Assembly: GCF_003368325.1 (NCBI RefSeq)
Contig: NZ_CP031467.1
Location: 620,001-684,000, forward strand
Reading direction: 5' to 3'
Origin: Paraburkholderia caffeinilytica
GTDB lineage: Bacteria > Pseudomonadota > Gammaproteobacteria > Burkholderiales > Burkholderiaceae
Length of the DNA stretch: 64,000 nucleotides
Positions 1-10,071 of this stretch are shown piece by piece. Made by a program: the position numbers and the translations under genes. The notes under the pieces are model-generated. The model had not been told where the DNA came from. It saw only the letters and a list, made by a program, of their open reading frames with translations, and did no database searches. Position 1 is the first letter of the stretch; every line of letters starts with the position of its first letter.

Positions 1-954
1 GAGGCCCGACTCAGGGAACGGATTGAACGGAATCAGGTTGAACTTGCACGGTACGTCGCGCGTAACGGCCAGCAATTCGCGCGCTTGCGCTTCGCTGTCG
101 TTCACGCCGTCGAGCATGCAATATTCGAACGTAATGAAATCGCGCGGCGCGACTTTCAGATAGCGCTGGCAAGCGGCCATCAATTCGCGCAGCGGATACT
201 TCTTGTTCAGCGGCACCAGCATGTCGCGCAGCGGGTCGCTCGGCGCATGCAGCGATACCGCGAGCGCCACCGGCAGATCGGCGCCAAGCCGGTCCATCAT
301 CGGCACCACGCCCGAGGTGGACAGCGTGACGCGGCGGCGCGACAGGCCGTACGCGTTGTCGTCCAGCATCAGGCGCATGGCGGGCACCACCGCGTCGTAA
401 TTGAGCAGCGGCTCGCCCATGCCCATCATCACCACGTTCGTGACGACGCGCTCGCCTTTGCCATCACCGCCTGTGGCGCGCCCGCCATCCGTGCCGCGCG
501 TCGCGCGCAGCGCAAACTCGGCCATACGCAGCTGGCCGATGATTTCACCGGTGGTGAGATTGCGGGAGAAACCCTGTTTGCCGGTCGAACAGAAACGGCA
601 GTTGACCGCACACCCGGCCTGCGACGACACGCACAGCGTGCCACGCGTTTCTTCGGGAATGTATACAGTTTCAACCGCGTTGCTGTTGCCGACGTCGATC
701 AGCCACTTGCGTGTGCCGTCGGTCGAAATATTGTCGCTGACGATGCCGGGCATCGTGATCGTTGCGCGCCCTTTGAGCTTTTCGCGCAGGGACTTCGCCA
801 GATCGGTCATGCCGTCGAAATCGGCGGCGTTGTACTGGTGGATCCAGCGCTGCAATTGCTTGGCGCGAAACGGCTTCTCACCCAGGCTGTCGCAGTAGGC
901 GACAAGCCCTTGGGCGTCGAGGTCGAGAAGGTTGACGGTGGGACTGCTCGTCAT
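1..954 (-). CDS. rlmN: 23S rRNA (adenine2503-C2)/tRNA methyltransferase RlmN, C-terminus cut by window edge
   Basis: Radical-SAM enzyme that methylates C2 of A2503 in 23S rRNA and A37 in some tRNAs. Reading down from an ATG at 954 gives [17 protein letters not shown], and the radical-SAM cluster motif [11 protein letters not shown] is clear, as are [14 protein letters not shown] and [15 protein letters not shown]. About 318 codons lie inside the window; the last part, including any C-terminal catalytic Cys, is off the left edge. It lies downstream of ndk on the same strand with about 210 bp between, the usual ndk-rlmN order of Burkholderiales. Identity is secure. Confidence 0.96.
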   Translation of the reverse strand, partial: MTSSPTVNLLDLDAQGLVAYCDSLGEKPFRAKQLQRWIHQYNAADFDGMTDLAKSLREKLKGRATITMPGIVSDNISTDGTRKWLIDVGNSNAVETVYIPEETRGTLCVSSQAGCAVNCRFCSTGKQGFSRNLTTGEIIGQLRMAEFALRATRGTDGGRATGGDGKGERVVTNVVMMGMGEPLLNYDAVVPAMRLMLDDNAYGLSRRRVTLSTSGVVPMMDRLGADLPVALAVSLHAPSDPLRDMLVPLNKKYPLRELMAACQRYLKVAPRDFITFEYCMLDGVNDSEAQARELLAVTRDVPCKFNLIPFNPFPESGL

Positions 955-1165
955 ATCGAATCCTGCCATTTCAGTGCGAGACTACGTTCATGCAACAAGC
1001 TGCATGAACGCAATGCCGTTCGCGCCCATTCCTGCTGCTTTACCTTACTACTTTGCCGGGCTGTTCGTGCGGATTCGTGCGACAAATCCAACGGCGGCGC
1101 ACGAATCGCGGATAGCGTCTATTGCGAATCAAACGCGCTCAACGCTCAAACCCGGCCAAATCCGC

Positions 1166-1591
1166 TTAACGCGAGTAGACGTTCACTTCCGGGAAGAAGA
1201 ACGCGATTTCAACGGCAGCCGTTTCAGCGGCGTCAGAACCGTGCACCGCGTTAGCGTCGATGCTGTCGGCGAAGTCGGCGCGGATCGTGCCCTTTTCCGC
1301 CTTCTTCGGGTCTGTTGCACCCATCAGTTCGCGGTGCTTCAGGATCGCGTTTTCGCCTTCCAGCGCTTGCACGACCACCGGGCCCGAGATCATGAAATCG
1401 ACCAGGTCCTTGAAGAACGGACGTGCGGCGTGCACAGCGTAGAACTTCTCTGCGTCAGCGCGCGACAGGTGGACCATGCGCGAAGCCACGATCTTCAGGC
1501 CAGCGTTTTCGAAACGGCTGTAGATCTGGCCGATCACGTTCTTGGCCACTGCGTCCGGCTTGATAATCGACAGGGTGCGTTCGATCGCCAT
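1166..1591 (-). CDS. ndk: nucleoside diphosphate kinase
   Basis: Transfers the gamma phosphate of ATP to nucleoside diphosphates, balancing NTP pools in the cytoplasm. The 141-residue product starts [15 protein letters not shown], the family hallmark, and has the usual length. The active-site His sits in the expected C-terminal position (NAVHGSDA). The ATG at 1591 follows a GGAG ribosome-binding site. A TACAAT hexamer on the minus strand at 1638-1643 is a plausible -10 box, giving a leader of about 40 nt. rlmN follows on the same strand. Confidence 0.98.
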   Translation of the reverse strand: MAIERTLSIIKPDAVAKNVIGQIYSRFENAGLKIVASRMVHLSRADAEKFYAVHAARPFFKDLVDFMISGPVVVQALEGENAILKHRELMGATDPKKAEKGTIRADFADSIDANAVHGSDAAETAAVEIAFFFPEVNVYSR

Positions 1592-1926
1592 AAAAACTCC
1601 AAAAAATTAAGAGGTTACAGATTCAAATGAATCCGCTATTGTAGCATGTTCCCGTGTATGATTGCGATTGAACCCTTACAGCATTGAAAGACTCCAAGCA
1701 GGAGTTTCTGAATGCTGGTAGCGTAGGTCGTGTGGACATTTTCTGGGTATTGAAACTCCCTGCCACCGCGCCGATCTTAGGGATGAACGCCCTGCGACTG
1801 GCGGCAAGAATTCCGGCCGGCGCCGCGCGAGTTGACTCACAACCTGCCGCACAACTGCGGCGCAATCGCTGCACCAACCCGCTGCACCAACCATTACGCA
1901 ACACGCTTCTGAGGTAAGGAGAGACC
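1592..1926. other. 335-bp divergent intergenic region between ndk and the Bax inhibitor-1 gene
   Basis: No convincing gene. It must hold promoters for both flanking genes: a minus-strand TACAAT (1638-1643) suits ndk, and an AAGGAGA ribosome-binding site at the right end serves the gene starting at 1927. A short inverted repeat, ACTCC-AAGC-AGGAGT, lies near 1689-1704. Open frames here have no recognisable content. Confidence 0.5.
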
Positions 1927-2625
1927 ATGAACGATCATCCGTATAGCTTTGGCCGCAATGGTGCGGTCAGCACGGTCGAAACGCGTAACCGCGTACTAAG
2001 GAACACCTACTGGCTGCTCGCGCTGTCCATGATCCCGACGGTGCTCGGCGCCTGGGTAGGCGTCGCCACCGGTTTCTCGCTGTTCGCCGCCACCAGCCCC
2101 GGCATGAGCATGCTGGCGTTCTTCGCGATCGCCTTCGGCTTCATGTTCGCTATCCAGAGAACCAAAGACAGCGCGATCGGCGTGTTCGTGCTGCTCGGCT
2201 TCACGTTCTTCATGGGCCTGATGCTGTCGCGCATCCTGAGCTTCGTGCTCGGTTTTTCGAACGGCCCATCGCTGATCATGCTCGCCTTTGGTGGCACTGG
2301 TGTGATCTTCGCGTCCATGGCAACGATCGCCACGGTCAGCAAGCGTGACTTCTCGGGTCTCGGCAAGTGGCTGTTCATGGGCGTAATCGTGCTGCTGCTG
2401 GCTTCCGTCGCGAACGTGTTTCTGCACCTGCCGGCGCTGATGCTGACGGTGTCGGTAATGGCAATCGTGATCTTCTCGGCCTACATGCTGTTCGACGTCC
2501 AGCGTGTCGTGAACGGCGGCGAAACGAACTACATCACCGCTACCCTCGCGATCTACCTGGATCTGTACAACGTGTTCGTCAACCTGCTCGCGCTGCTCGG
2601 CATCTTCGGCGGCAACCGCAACTAA
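1927..2625 (+). CDS. Bax inhibitor-1/YccA family integral membrane protein
   Basis: The 232-residue protein is almost wholly hydrophobic after a short polar N-terminus (MNDHPYSFGRNGAVSTVETR) and shows about seven membrane segments, the architecture of the BI-1/YccA/YbhL family. In bacteria these proteins are inner-membrane and have been linked to FtsH protease modulation or calcium leak; the role here is not known. The C-terminal YMLFDVQRVVNGGETNYI matches the family signature around a conserved Asp. AAGGAGA stands just before the ATG. It is monocistronic, with a strong terminator beyond the stop and convergent genes further on. Confidence 0.9.
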   Translation: MNDHPYSFGRNGAVSTVETRNRVLRNTYWLLALSMIPTVLGAWVGVATGFSLFAATSPGMSMLAFFAIAFGFMFAIQRTKDSAIGVFVLLGFTFFMGLMLSRILSFVLGFSNGPSLIMLAFGGTGVIFASMATIATVSKRDFSGLGKWLFMGVIVLLLASVANVFLHLPALMLTVSVMAIVIFSAYMLFDVQRVVNGGETNYITATLAIYLDLYNVFVNLLALLGIFGGNRN

Positions 2626-2638
2626 GTCTGACGCAAGG

Positions 2639-2662
2639 CGCGGGCGCCCCGTGGCGCCCGCG
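2639..2662 (+). other. GC-rich hairpin after the Bax inhibitor-1 gene
   Basis: Perfect 10-bp stem CGCGGGCGCC / GGCGCCCGCG with a CCGT loop, 13 bases past the stop codon. It has no T-run, so it probably stabilises the mRNA 3' end ahead of the true terminator. Confidence 0.6.
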
Positions 2663-2688
2663 ATATACCGGCCTACCGGCCTTGAAGA

Positions 2689-2725
2689 AAAAGCCCATGG
2701 CGAGCGATCGTCATGGGCTTTTTTC
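2689..2725 (+). terminator. Rho-independent terminator
   Basis: Stem AAAGCCCATG / CATGGGCTTT followed by a run of T, about 65 bp after the Bax inhibitor-1 stop. The A-run on the left makes it work in either direction, so it could also end the convergent MBL-hydrolase transcript. Confidence 0.85.
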
Positions 2726-2790
2726 ATTGCACTGCCGGCATGTCAGCGTTGAATCGCCGAGGAGGGCGATGCCAGCCAATCAGAGGCGGA

Positions 2791-3564
2791 TCACAAGCTC
2801 AGCCAGGCGAAACCCTCATCCTGAGAAGCGACTACCACTTCGGTCGGCTCGGCACCCAGCACGCCCGCCACGGCAGCCTGCGCGAGTTCCGGCGAGTTGT
2901 TCTGCTGGCTCAGGTGGGCGGCCACCAGATGGCGCAAGCGCGAGCGGTCGAGCGAGGCCAGGATTTCAGCCGCCGCTTCGTTGTTCAGATGCCCATGATT
3001 GCCGCCGATACGCGCCTTCAGCGATTGAGGGTAGCGGCTGCCCGCCAGCATCCGCACATCGTGATTGCATTCGAGCACCAGTGCGTCGCAACCGCTCAGC
3101 ACCGCGCTGATGTGCGGCGTGGAGGTGCCGACGTCGGTCAGCACGCCAAGCCGGCTCGCACCGTTGGAGAGCACGTACTGCAGCGGCTCGCGGGCGTCGT
3201 GAGGAACGGTGTAAGGGAGGATGCTGAGGTCGCCGATCGCCACTGCTTCGTCGCCCCACAGCACCTGCAGGTCGACGCCGGCTTCGTCGGCGCCCACCGC
3301 GCGGGCGGTGCCCCAGCTCATGTACAACGGAATCGACCACTTGCGCGCCAGCGTCAGCGCACTACCAATGTGGTCGCTGTGTTCATGCGTAATCAAAATC
3401 GCGTCGAGACCCTCGACGCTCGCGCCGAGCCGCGTCAGACGCCGCTCGACTTCCTTGGCCGAAAAGCCGCAGTCGAGCAGAACACGCGTGGTGGTTACGC
3501 CGCTTTGCGCTTCCACCAGCAAGGCATTGCCTTCACTGCCGCTGCCGAGACTGGCGAAGCGCAC
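2791..3564 (-). CDS. MBL-fold metallo-hydrolase (YycJ/WalJ-like)
   Basis: A 257-residue metallo-beta-lactamase-fold protein starting MRFASLGSGSEGNALLVEA. The zinc-binding motif THEHSDHIGSAL is intact, with later metal ligands in LGVLTDVGTSTPH and VLECNHDVRML. The start resembles the YycJ/WalJ exonuclease-like subfamily, but substrate cannot be told from sequence. It begins 7 bp after the bamC stop, so it is probably the last gene of a dapA-bamC-MBL transcript. Confidence 0.88.
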   Translation of the reverse strand: MRFASLGSGSEGNALLVEAQSGVTTTRVLLDCGFSAKEVERRLTRLGASVEGLDAILITHEHSDHIGSALTLARKWSIPLYMSWGTARAVGADEAGVDLQVLWGDEAVAIGDLSILPYTVPHDAREPLQYVLSNGASRLGVLTDVGTSTPHISAVLSGCDALVLECNHDVRMLAGSRYPQSLKARIGGNHGHLNNEAAAEILASLDRSRLRHLVAAHLSQQNNSPELAQAAVAGVLGAEPTEVVVASQDEGFAWLSL

Positions 3565-3571
3565 AGCCCGC

Positions 3572-4711
3572 TTAGTTCAGTTGTGCGTGCAGCAACGTCA
3601 CGATGCGCTGCGCGTCGGACGAGTTATCCACCTGCCCGTTCGCGTCCAGCACCGCCACCTGCGTCACGGTGTCGCCCTTCGAGCGCACATTGACGAGGAA
3701 TTCCTGACCCGGCTTCTTCGCCGAATTGCCGCTGTAGAACAGCTTGCCGAACAGCCCTTCCTTCTTCAGCTCCTGCATCGAGTCCGCGTAACGCACGTAG
3801 TAGATGCCTTTCGCGCGATCGCGGTTGTCGACCGTAAAGTTGGTGCGGTCAAGCGCGAGGCCCACGCGCAACCATGCACGGTCGAACGATTCCTGCAAAT
3901 CGAGCGTCGACGCACCCGCGCTCTGGTCGATCGTGGCCGGCGCCGCGGCCGGGCGGGCATCGGTCAGGAGTTGCTTCGATTGCGCGTCGGTCAGGCCGAA
4001 CTTCTGCATCAGCTTGGCGAGGAACAGCGCTTCCAGCGCCGGATCGCGCGGACGCTCCTCCCAGCGCGACGACGTCTTGTCCTGGCCCGTCAGCATTTCC
4101 TCCATCGCGCTATGCGTGATCGAGATGTCCGTTGTGTCAGCCGGGCCGCGCGACACGAGCGTGCGGAAGCTGTCACGGGTGCCCGACGAGTAAGCAAAGT
4201 CGATCACCTTGCCGACCGTGCGACGGAACCAGTCGTCCGGAATATTGGCGCGGTTTTCAGCCCAGTCGGTGGTCATGATGCCCGTAGCCGGCGCATCGGT
4301 TTTCAGCGCGAAGCCGTTTTCCTGCCAGAACTCCTGCAGTTGCGGCCACAGTTGCTCCGGCGTGCGGCCGTCGACCACCAGCCAGCGACGATCGCCGTCA
4401 CGCTCGATGTGCATGCCCAGCGGGTCTTGCGCATTCGGCCGGCCTTCGGTGGAATTGCCCGCTGCCGTGACCGCGCGTTGCTGCGCGCCGCCCAGCGCCA
4501 GATTGGCCGGCGGCGCCACGTAGCGCTGATCGGTCGGCGTGGTGCTCAGATCGCCCGGAACGGCGAGCGGCGGTGCGCTGCCCGCGCCCTTGTAGTTGAC
4601 GCGGTCGGAGGCGAACCAGTCGTTCAGCGTGTCACAGCCGGCGAGCGTTACCAAGGCAAGCGCCAGCGCCGCCATGCGGGTTGCGTGGAGGGAAAGTGCG
4701 GAACGTTTCAT
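3572..4711 (-). CDS. bamC: outer membrane assembly lipoprotein BamC
   Basis: Lipoprotein of the BAM complex that inserts beta-barrel proteins into the outer membrane. From the ATG at 4711 the product is 379 residues: MKRSALSLHA, a hydrophobic stretch and the lipobox LAGC. It then has the VNYKG and LAVPGDLS segments typical of the BamC N-terminal lasso and two helix-grip domains. The frame stays open upstream, but that extension lies before the signal peptide, so I reject it. The neighbour is dapA, a conserved pairing (bamC was once called dapX in E. coli). Confidence 0.93.
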   Translation of the reverse strand: MKRSALSLHATRMAALALALVTLAGCDTLNDWFASDRVNYKGAGSAPPLAVPGDLSTTPTDQRYVAPPANLALGGAQQRAVTAAGNSTEGRPNAQDPLGMHIERDGDRRWLVVDGRTPEQLWPQLQEFWQENGFALKTDAPATGIMTTDWAENRANIPDDWFRRTVGKVIDFAYSSGTRDSFRTLVSRGPADTTDISITHSAMEEMLTGQDKTSSRWEERPRDPALEALFLAKLMQKFGLTDAQSKQLLTDARPAAAPATIDQSAGASTLDLQESFDRAWLRVGLALDRTNFTVDNRDRAKGIYYVRYADSMQELKKEGLFGKLFYSGNSAKKPGQEFLVNVRSKGDTVTQVAVLDANGQVDNSSDAQRIVTLLHAQLN

Positions 4712-4839
4712 GAGGTCCTTCGTGATGCTGGAACGCGGTGCCTGGTTCTGTGTGCCGGGAACGTGGGCTGGATCGACGTCGGTTAAGGGAATGCCGGTGG
4801 CAGGCTTTCTTGAGCGCTGGGGGTGCGGGTTGAGCCCGC

Positions 4840-5754
<915 letters not shown>

Positions 5755-5797
5755 GAAACGCCATGAATTTGATCAGGTAAACCGCGATTGTAGCGGA

Positions 5798-6409
5798 TTA
5801 GCCAGCCAGCTCGTAACAAGGCGGGGCCGCCGCCTCTGCGCGCTCGGCTGAGCGATCCGCCTCCATAATTGCGCATATCCGCTGGACGTAAGCCGGGCGC
5901 GGCTGCGCGAGAAATCCGTCTTGAAATGCGACCACACGAAGATGGCCGCGCACCACCTCGAGCAGCTCGCCGGGCGCGAGCAAAAACGCCGGGTTAGACG
6001 GTTTTCCAACCCTTTCGTTGCCTTGCGCGAAGGTCTCGTAAACCAGTACGCCGCCGGGCGCGAGCGAACGTAACAGCTGAGGAAACAGCGGCCGGTGCAG
6101 GTAATTCGTGACCACGATCGCGGCAAATTTCGCGTCGGCAGGCAAGGGCCACGCAGCGCCTTCGATGTCGGCCGCGAAGGTGCTAATGAGCGGCTCGCCG
6201 CGCATCAAGTCCAGTGCGGCCGCATCGCGGTCGAGCGCGGTCACCGGATGGCCCAGTGACGCAAAGAACCGCGCATGCCGACCGGCCCCCGACGCCACGT
6301 CGAGAACCGCGCCGCCCGGCGCGACCAGATGCGCCCAGTGACGCACCCAGCGCGACGGTTCGCCGTTTCCGTGCGAGGAACCGTCCGACATGGCAACGGG
6401 CGTGCTCAT
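5798..6409 (-). CDS. class I SAM-dependent methyltransferase
   Basis: About 203 residues from the ATG at 6409 (MSTPVAMSDGSSHG). The SAM-binding motif I reads VLDVASGAGRHARFFASLG, followed by the acidic ALDRD and AIVVTNYLHRPLF, a Rossmann-fold methyltransferase of the tellurite-resistance TehB-like group. The longer frame to 6463 would run into trpS, so I chose the start 16 bp after the trpS stop. Substrate unknown. It sits in the trpS-methyltransferase-dapA order common in this order of bacteria. Confidence 0.82.
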   Translation of the reverse strand: MSTPVAMSDGSSHGNGEPSRWVRHWAHLVAPGGAVLDVASGAGRHARFFASLGHPVTALDRDAAALDLMRGEPLISTFAADIEGAAWPLPADAKFAAIVVTNYLHRPLFPQLLRSLAPGGVLVYETFAQGNERVGKPSNPAFLLAPGELLEVVRGHLRVVAFQDGFLAQPRPAYVQRICAIMEADRSAERAEAAAPPCYELAG

Positions 6410-6425
6410 CACGTCAGCGCCGCGA

Positions 6426-7628
6426 TCAGTTGTACGACAGGCCCATCGCCTCGCGCACGTCACGCATGGTTTCCGTGGCGAACTTGCGGGCCTTGTCGCA
6501 GCCGTCGGCGACGATCGCGCGCAACAGCGACGGATCGTCCATGTACTTCTGCGCGCGCTCGAGCATCGGCTGCTGCTCGCGCAGAATGCCTTCGATCACC
6601 GGTTGCTTGCACTCGAGGCAACCGATACCCGCGCTTCGGCAGCCCTTCTGCACCCACTCGTGCGTGGCTTCGTCCGTGTAGACCTGATGCAGTTGCCACA
6701 CCGGGCACTTGTCCGGATCGCCCGGATCGGTACGGCGCACGCGTGCCGGATCGGTCGGCATGGTGCGGACCTTCTTCGTGATCGTTTCCGCGTCTTCGCG
6801 CAGGCCGATCGTGTTGCCGTACGACTTCGACATCTTCTGGCCGTCCAGACCCGGCATGCGCGACGCTTCGGTCAGCATGGCCTGCGGTTCGACCAGAATG
6901 ATCTTGCGCGACCCTTCGAGGTAGCCGAACAGACGCTCACGGTCGCTCATCGACAGGCTCTGCGATTCCTGCAACATCGCGCGCGCCTGTTCGAGTGCTT
7001 CGTCGTCGCCTTCCTGCTGATAGGCGTTGCGCAGTTCGTGATAAAGCTTGGCGCGCTTGCCGCCCAGCTTCTTCGCGGCTTCGTTGGCCTTCTCTTCGAA
7101 GCCCGGTTCGCGGCCGTACAGGTAGTTGAAGCGGCGCGCGATTTCACGCGTCATTTCGACGTGAGGCACCTGATCTTCGCCGACCGGCACGAGCGAGCCG
7201 CGGTACAGCAGAATGTCCGCCGCCATCAGCACCGGATAGCCGAGGAAACCGTAGGTGGACAGATCCTTGTCCTTCAGCTTTTCCTGCTGCTCCTTGTAGG
7301 TCGGCACGCGTTCGAGCCAGCCGAGCGGCGTGCTCATGCCGAGCAGCAGCGCCAGTTCCGCATGCTCGGGCACCTTGCTCTGGATGAAGAGCGTAGCCTG
7401 CGCCGGATCGATGCCGGAGGCGAGCCAGTCGATCAGCACGTCCCACACGTTCTTTTCGATCACTTCGGGCGTTTCGTAGTGCGTCGTCAGCGCGTGCCAG
7501 TCGACCACGCAGAAGAAACACGGGTATTCGGACTGCAGCCGCACCCAGTTTTTCAGCACGCCGTGATAGTGGCCGAGGTGCAGCGACCCGGTGGGCCGCA
7601 TGCCGGAGAAGATACGGTCTGGGAACAT
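6426..7628 (-). CDS. trpS: tryptophanyl-tRNA synthetase
   Basis: Class I aminoacyl-tRNA synthetase that charges tRNA-Trp. At 400 residues it is longer than the 330 or so of E. coli TrpS. The ATP-binding signatures are TGSLHLGHYHG (HIGH-type) and GQKMSKSYGNTIGL (KMSKS). Between Asp291 and the C-terminus there is a Cys-bearing segment (DPDKCPVWQLH, CRSAGIGCLECKQ), as in the longer proteobacterial form. It starts 6 bp after the site-2 protease stop, pointing to one transcript. Confidence 0.97.
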   Translation of the reverse strand: MFPDRIFSGMRPTGSLHLGHYHGVLKNWVRLQSEYPCFFCVVDWHALTTHYETPEVIEKNVWDVLIDWLASGIDPAQATLFIQSKVPEHAELALLLGMSTPLGWLERVPTYKEQQEKLKDKDLSTYGFLGYPVLMAADILLYRGSLVPVGEDQVPHVEMTREIARRFNYLYGREPGFEEKANEAAKKLGGKRAKLYHELRNAYQQEGDDEALEQARAMLQESQSLSMSDRERLFGYLEGSRKIILVEPQAMLTEASRMPGLDGQKMSKSYGNTIGLREDAETITKKVRTMPTDPARVRRTDPGDPDKCPVWQLHQVYTDEATHEWVQKGCRSAGIGCLECKQPVIEGILREQQPMLERAQKYMDDPSLLRAIVADGCDKARKFATETMRDVREAMGLSYN

Positions 7629-7634
7629 GGTTAT

Positions 7635-8297
7635 TTAGAAAAGCGAAACAAGTGGAGTCAGAATTGCGGTAATCGCACCGTAGCCAAGCGTCACGAGCGG
7701 GCTCAGCCAATAGCGCGTAAGCGTGCCCGTCATGACCAGCGCCATCACGATGAAAAAGCCGTACGGTTCGAGGCGCGACAGCGCGATCGATTGCCGGGGC
7801 GGCAACAGCGCCATCAGCACGCGGCCGCCGTCGAGCGGAGGCAGCGGAAACAGGTTGAGCACGCCGAGCACGAGGTTCACGCCGACGCCGGCGGCCGCCA
7901 TGCGCGTAAAGAAAGGCTCGTCGATCCCCCCGACGGCAAGTGCGACGCCAACTAGGCCCCAGACCAGCGCCTGCACGAAATTGCAGCCAGGCCCGGCGGC
8001 CGCGACCCACAGGCTGCCCCAACGTGGATTGCGCAGATTGCCGAAGGCGACCGGCACCGGCTTCGCATACCCGAACATGAATGCGCCGCTGGTGGCGAAG
8101 TACAACAGCAAGGGAATCGCAATCGTGCCGAGCGGATCGATGTGCCGCATCGGATTGAGAGAGACGCGGCCGAGCACATACGCGGTGTTGTCGCCGAGCC
8201 AGCGCGCGACATAGCCATGCGCGGCTTCATGCAGCGTGATCGCAAAAATCACCGGCAACGCGTAAACCGCAATGGTTTGTATCAGGGAAGAATCCAT
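7635..8297 (-). CDS. site-2 protease (M50) family membrane metalloprotease
   Basis: A 220-residue polytopic protein with the zinc motif HEAAHGYVA in the first membrane helix and the second metal-ligand signature NLFPLPPLDGGRVLM. This is the compact M50 (SpoIVFB-like) class without a PDZ domain. Such proteases cut substrates within the membrane; no substrate is indicated here. A minus-strand TACAAT at 8306-8311 may be its -10 box. It lies between yciO and trpS, a conserved context of unknown meaning. Confidence 0.9.
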   Translation of the reverse strand: MDSSLIQTIAVYALPVIFAITLHEAAHGYVARWLGDNTAYVLGRVSLNPMRHIDPLGTIAIPLLLYFATSGAFMFGYAKPVPVAFGNLRNPRWGSLWVAAAGPGCNFVQALVWGLVGVALAVGGIDEPFFTRMAAAGVGVNLVLGVLNLFPLPPLDGGRVLMALLPPRQSIALSRLEPYGFFIVMALVMTGTLTRYWLSPLVTLGYGAITAILTPLVSLF

Positions 8298-8344
8298 AAC
8301 TCGCTATTGTAACAACGCGATTGCGTGCGTCTGTCCGCTTTCAC

Positions 8345-8980
8345 TCATGCCGTCTCTTCGAGACCGAAGGGCGCGAGAGAACCGCGCCCTGCCCGCACCA
8401 GCACCGGCTCCGCGCCGGTCAGATCGATCACGGTAGACGGCTCGCACACGCACGGGCCGCCGTCGATCACCAGGTCCAACTGTTTCTCGAGCCGCTCGCG
8501 GATTTCTTCCGGGTCGTTCAGCGGCTGGGTTTCGCCCGGCATGATCAGCGTGGAGCCGAGCAGCGGCTGGCCGAGTTCTTCGAGAATCGCCAGCGTGATC
8601 GCATGATCCGGCACCCGCAGGCCGATGGTCTTGCGCGACGGGTGCGACAGGCGCCGCGGCACCTCTTTGGTGGCCTGCAGCACAAACACGTAAGGACCCG
8701 GCGTGACCGACTTGATCAGGCGGTACTGCCGGTTGTCGACCATCGCGAAGTTCGCCAGCTCCGAGAGATCGCGCACCAGCAGCGACAACAAGGCCTTCTC
8801 GTCGAGCCCGCGAATGCGCCGCAGGCGCTCGACCGCGTCCTTGTCGTCGAGGTGACAGGCGAGCGCGTAGCTCGAGTCCGTCGGCAACGCGACGACGCCG
8901 CCGTCGTTGATGATCTGCACGGCCTGTTTGACGAGGCGCGGCTGCGGGTTATCCGGATGAAGCCGAAAGTATTGGGACAT
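8345..8980 (-). CDS. yciO: YciO/Sua5 family (L-threonylcarbamoyladenylate synthase-like) protein
   Basis: 211 residues with the YrdC/Sua5 fold signatures PTDSSYALACHL, LRRIRGLDEKALLSLL and STVIDLTGAEPVLVRAGRG. The N-terminus MSQYFRLHPDNPQPRLV is that of the YciO subgroup rather than of TsaC itself. TsaC makes threonylcarbamoyl-AMP for the tRNA t6A modification; YciO's own role is not settled. The neighbouring PHP-domain gene mirrors the rnm-yciO pairing of E. coli, which supports the subgroup call. Confidence 0.87.
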   Translation of the reverse strand: MSQYFRLHPDNPQPRLVKQAVQIINDGGVVALPTDSSYALACHLDDKDAVERLRRIRGLDEKALLSLLVRDLSELANFAMVDNRQYRLIKSVTPGPYVFVLQATKEVPRRLSHPSRKTIGLRVPDHAITLAILEELGQPLLGSTLIMPGETQPLNDPEEIRERLEKQLDLVIDGGPCVCEPSTVIDLTGAEPVLVRAGRGSLAPFGLEETA

Positions 8981-9138
8981 TTTGACTAACGATGGCTACG
9001 GGTGACGACGGACGAAAAAGCGGACGGAAAAGGCAGACCAGAAATCGGCCGGAAAGCCGGACGGAAGATCGGGCGAAAGCACACGCCTCTCGGACGGAGC
9101 CATTCGCGCATGTCGTGCCGCCGCGGCACGGCGCGCGA

Positions 9139-9969
9139 TCACAGCCAGCGTTCCCAGACGGGCTTGAGGTCGGAAGGCAGCGGCGGCAGCGTGCCGAGAT
9201 CGACACGGCCTTCGCCGGGTGCATGGAAGTCGGAACCGCGCGAGGCTTCGAAGCCGAAGCGGCGCGCGACGTCAGCGTATTCGCGGTACTGGTCCGGCGT
9301 GTGGCTGCCCGTCACCACTTCGATCGCCTTGCCGCCGAGGTCGATGAATTCGGCGAAGAACGCGTCGAATTCGACCGGCGAGTACGCGTAGCGCCCCGGA
9401 TGCGCGATGATCGCCTCGCCGCCGGCCGCCTGAATCCAGCCGACCGCGTCCGCCAGTTTCGCCCAGCGATGCGACACGTAACCCGGCTTGCCGTCGCCGA
9501 GGAAGCGGTTGAACACGTCCTGTGTCGAGCTGGCGTAGCCGTTTTCGACCATGAAGCGCGCGAAGTGCGTGCGCGACATCATGTCCGGGTTCGAGACGTA
9601 TTTGAGCGCGCCCTGGTAGGCGTCGGGGATGCCGAGCGCGGCCAACTGCTCGCCGATGGCTTCGGCGCGCGCCGCGCGGCCGTTACGGGTGCGCGCGAGG
9701 CCGTCGATCAGGATCGAACTGGTCGGATCGACACCGAGCCCGACGATGTGCACCGTGCGCGACGCCCACGTGACCGAAATCTCCACGCCGCTCAGGTAGC
9801 CCATGCCCAGCGCCTCAGCGGCGCTGCGCGCCTCGTGCTGACCACCCACTTCGTCGTGGTCGGTCAGCGCCCACAGCGTCACGCCGCCCGCGTGCGCGCG
9901 GCGCGCGACATCGGCCGGCGCAAACTGGCCGTCAGAAACGGTGGAGTGGCAGTGAAGGTCGGCGTTCAT
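9139..9969 (-). CDS. rnm: PHP-domain phosphoesterase, RNase AM / nucleoside-bisphosphatase type
   Basis: A 276-residue PHP-domain metal-dependent phosphoesterase. Metal ligands are visible in DLHCHSTVSDGQ, LWALTDHDEVGG, EAIIAHPGRYAYS and RGSDFHAPGEGR. E. coli Rnm (YciV) trims 5' ends of 5S and 23S rRNA and acts on 3',5'-nucleoside bisphosphates; I assign this by family and by the adjacent yciO. It heads a run of same-strand genes down to the MBL hydrolase. Confidence 0.87.
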   Translation of the reverse strand: MNADLHCHSTVSDGQFAPADVARRAHAGGVTLWALTDHDEVGGQHEARSAAEALGMGYLSGVEISVTWASRTVHIVGLGVDPTSSILIDGLARTRNGRAARAEAIGEQLAALGIPDAYQGALKYVSNPDMMSRTHFARFMVENGYASSTQDVFNRFLGDGKPGYVSHRWAKLADAVGWIQAAGGEAIIAHPGRYAYSPVEFDAFFAEFIDLGGKAIEVVTGSHTPDQYREYADVARRFGFEASRGSDFHAPGEGRVDLGTLPPLPSDLKPVWERWL

Positions 9970-10071
9970 CTTTGTCTTGAGAAAGTTCTGTACTCATTTT
10001 ACTGCAACGCAGTAAATGGCCGCAGCGCTATCTCGCGATCGTGGACCCGCGCCGAAACCCTTTTGCAAGGT

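Noticed and set aside
9000..9085. Purine-rich GGACGGAAA-like repeats between yciO and rnm
   Set aside because: Loose periodicity only, with no consistent unit or symmetry; probably composition bias.
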